NCBI GenBank assembly: GCA_002358975.1
Contig: DEPX01000221.1
Coordinates: 1 to 7,986 of the forward strand
Direction: 5' to 3'
From: Micrococcaceae bacterium UBA3381
GTDB taxonomy: Bacteria; Actinomycetota; Actinomycetes; Actinomycetales; Micrococcaceae
DNA length: 7,986 nt
In this document: positions 5,865-7,986 of the stretch, piece by piece
Layout: the number at the start of each line of letters is the position of its first letter
Position numbering within the stretch: position 1 is the stretch's first letter
Position numbers and translations under genes: made by a program
Notes under the pieces: model-generated
The model's database searches: none
Seen by the model: only the letters and a program-made list of their open reading frames with translations
Told to the model about the DNA's origin: nothing

Positions 5865-7986
5865 TGGCGACACGTACTTCCCCTAACCGTTCGTCGAAAC
5901 AGAAGTCCGATTCGAAATCGAAAAAGACAGCTGCGACAACGGAACCGACACCCTATAACGTCACAGAAACTACCCAACCCTGGGTGGTTCGGGCGATCAC
6001 GCGATTTTGGTCTGCACTAGCGGCACCATTCGGTGGTGCTGTACGCAAAATGGGACCAGACGTAGTGATCCCCGTAGAACAACGCCGTGACGGTACAGGT
6101 TTTTTTGTACTCATCATGGCGTTGATTGTGGCGTGGACTTTCTGGTGGGCACCAGCAAGCGACCCAGCCGTCGGCTCATTTATTTACCATATCGTGGCTG
6201 GTACATTTGGCTGGTTCTCCATCCTTTTGCCGTTGGCCTTAGCGCTTATCGCCGTACGTTTTTTTCGGTTTCCGCAAGAAGACAGTGCTAACGGGCGCAT
6301 CTTTTTTGGGCTATTATTTGCCACCATCGCCGGTTCCGGTATTAGTCAACTGATTTTTGATAATCCGTCTATGGGAGCAACGCTTGACGATAAACTCACC
6401 TCTGGTGGTGTCGTAGGCTATTTGGCGGTTGATCCACTGGCCACGTTGATCACGCCGATACCCGTGTGGGTTCTTATGGTCTTGATCGCCTTCTTTTCCA
6501 TCTTGGTCATCACGGCTACGCCCGTTGGCAAAATTCCGGATCGTCTTATCGGCGCCTATCGTTGGCTTACCGGACAAGATGTTGCCACAGAGGATGAAAC
6601 GGCCGTCGTCGAGGCGCCCAAGTCTGAACGTACACACACTGACCACGACCAGTCTTACCTCTACGAACACGATCGCCAGCCTAAACAGAAAAAGACACGG
6701 CCTGGATTCTTCGCTCGACTTTTTGGTGCTAAGGGCACGGAAGAGACCGACGAACAAGATTCACTGGCCGGCGACGAAGCTTATTCTTCGGCTGTCATTG
6801 GCGACGAGCAGGTACCTGCTGTTGAAGTCCTCGACGATGAAGAGGCTTCAGCTGTGCCACGGCCCCAGTCGAATAAACAAACACAGGTCATGGACTTCGG
6901 TTCCCTGTTTGAAGGCCAGGACGCCGAGCCCATTGATTCCGGCGATGCTATCCAGAATGCTTCCCCGGACACAGAACAACCAACTGAACCTGCGATCCGG
7001 CCAGGTATCCGTCGTCCTACCGCCGATGAGATGGCTTTACAGCAAGCTCGTGAAAGCGCTGGGCTGGGTGAGAAACAGACAGAGACAACTACTGTTGAAA
7101 ACTCTCAGACAACACAGCTGCCTCCTATCCCCGCACGTACTGAACAGCTGGAACTAGATGGTGATGTAACCTACACTCTGCCGGGCATCGAAATGCTCCC
7201 GCAGGGCCCTCCGGCAAAAGAACGGTCCGAGGTCAATGACCGGGTCGTTGCAGCACTGGATACTGTCTTTGAACAGTTTAAAGTAGATGCTGAAGTCACT
7301 GGGTTTTCTCGTGGTCCAACAGTGACACGATACGAAGTTGAAGTCGCCCCAGGAACCAAGGTCGAAAAAGTCACGAACTTAGAGCGCAATATCGCTTATG
7401 CAGTGGCTTCCACCGATGTTCGAGTATTATCGCCGATACCGGGCAAATCCGCTATTGGGGTCGAAATCCCAAATACCGATAAGGAAATTGTGGCGTTGGG
7501 TGACGTCCTGCGGTCCAATGCGGCGCGCAAATCAGATCATCCAATGGTTATGGGTGTGGGTAAGGATGTTGAAGGTGGCTACGTCATGGCCAACCTAGCT
7601 AAAATGCCGCACCTACTGGTAGCTGGTGCGACAGGTGCTGGTAAATCCGCCTTCGTGAACTCCTTAATTACCTCGATACTGATGCGAGCGACTCCGGATG
7701 ATGTCCGGCTGGTTCTGGTGGATCCTAAACGGGTCGAGCTCACCGTTTACGAGGGTGTGCCTCATTTGGTTACACCTATTATTACTGACCCCAAAAAGGC
7801 TTCAGAGGTCTTGCAATGGGTCGTAGAAGAAATGGACACACGCTACGATGACTTGGCTCATTTCGGCTACAAACATATTGACGATTTCAATAAAGCCGTA
7901 CGTGCCGGAAAAGTTTCCCTGCCACCAGACTCCAAACGCACTCTCAAACCGTACCCCTACCTATTAGTAATCATTGACGAGCTGGC
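5864..7986 (+). CDS. ftsK: DNA translocase FtsK, 3' end beyond the window
   Basis: FtsK anchors at the division septum and pumps chromosome termini apart with a RecA-like hexameric motor. The 707 full codons seen run open to the window end. After a basic N-terminus come about four membrane helices (roughly residues 78-98, 105-133, 146-165, 200-219). A low-complexity, acidic and glutamine-rich linker covers about 235-434. The alpha domain starts near 435 (VTYTLPG). The motor shows Walker A GATGAGKS at 588-595, LVDPKRVEL at 619-627, and Walker B VIIDEL, with D705 and E706 as the last recognisable motif. The rest of the beta domain and the DNA-reading gamma winged helix should lie downstream. 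I chose the ATG at 5864 because MATRTSP resembles relatives' starts and has a -10-like element seven bases upstream. In-frame ATGs at 5822 and 5825 would add 14 or 13 residues. Nothing suggests a frameshift. Confidence 0.96.
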   Translation, partial: MATRTSPNRSSKQKSDSKSKKTAATTEPTPYNVTETTQPWVVRAITRFWSALAAPFGGAVRKMGPDVVIPVEQRRDGTGFFVLIMALIVAWTFWWAPASDPAVGSFIYHIVAGTFGWFSILLPLALALIAVRFFRFPQEDSANGRIFFGLLFATIAGSGISQLIFDNPSMGATLDDKLTSGGVVGYLAVDPLATLITPIPVWVLMVLIAFFSILVITATPVGKIPDRLIGAYRWLTGQDVATEDETAVVEAPKSERTHTDHDQSYLYEHDRQPKQKKTRPGFFARLFGAKGTEETDEQDSLAGDEAYSSAVIGDEQVPAVEVLDDEEASAVPRPQSNKQTQVMDFGSLFEGQDAEPIDSGDAIQNASPDTEQPTEPAIRPGIRRPTADEMALQQARESAGLGEKQTETTTVENSQTTQLPPIPARTEQLELDGDVTYTLPGIEMLPQGPPAKERSEVNDRVVAALDTVFEQFKVDAEVTGFSRGPTVTRYEVEVAPGTKVEKVTNLERNIAYAVASTDVRVLSPIPGKSAIGVEIPNTDKEIVALGDVLRSNAARKSDHPMVMGVGKDVEGGYVMANLAKMPHLLVAGATGAGKSAFVNSLITSILMRATPDDVRLVLVDPKRVELTVYEGVPHLVTPIITDPKKASEVLQWVVEEMDTRYDDLAHFGYKHIDDFNKAVRAGKVSLPPDSKRTLKPYPYLLVIIDEL

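Noticed and set aside
6314..6757. A 147-codon minus-strand open frame inside ftsK
   Set aside because: No recognisable domain, and it lies wholly within a clear coding region; treated as a shadow frame.
6525..7157. A 210-codon open frame overlapping the ftsK linker in another plus frame
   Set aside because: The product is rich in R, S, T and L, as expected when an acidic, glutamine-rich linker is read out of frame. It has no domain, and ftsK is intact over it.

Overview
The window is a core-genome segment from an actinobacterium, most likely a member of Micrococcales with unusually modest GC (about half by eye). The case for this rests on the gene order pnp, dapB, a small membrane TPR gene, dapA, RNase J gene (rnj) and ftsK, on protein wording typical of the group (the RNase J N-terminus, an FtsK beginning MATRTSP), and on two probable leaderless starts. 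Yaniella-like or other lower-GC Micrococcaceae relatives are a guess only.

Layout, left to right. Positions 1-486 hold the 3' end of pnp (KH and S1 domains of polynucleotide phosphorylase), closed by a strong hairpin terminator at 502-548. A probable leaderless promoter then drives dapB (594-1370), followed 6 nt later by a small two-helix membrane protein with one cytosolic TPR (1377-1814). Its stop overlaps the stop of an oppositely oriented polytopic membrane acyltransferase-like gene (1811-3034, minus). The 136-bp divergent region 3035-3170 holds candidate promoters for both directions whose -10 boxes overlap inside an inverted repeat. dapA (3171-4061) and the RNase J gene (4113-5801) follow in one direction with a 51-bp gap and a strong Shine-Dalgarno. 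A second probable leaderless promoter precedes ftsK (5864 to the window end), which is cut off just after the Walker B aspartate and glutamate of its motor.

Function. DapA and DapB are the first two committed enzymes of the diaminopimelate/lysine branch, supplying lysine and, in most actinobacteria, a peptidoglycan cross-link residue. PNPase and RNase J are RNA decay and processing nucleases that flank them. FtsK couples chromosome segregation to division. The one accessory-looking piece is the minus-strand acyltransferase-like gene, which separates the dapB and dapA blocks. Genes often found here in relatives (an M16 peptidase between pnp and dapB, and thyX between dapB and dapA) are absent.

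No RNA genes, insertion sequences, CRISPR arrays, attachment sites or gene-free stretches over 300 bases were seen. I see no convincing undescribed system. The observations worth following concern gene order, the divergent promoter region, leaderless starts and the convergent overlap.
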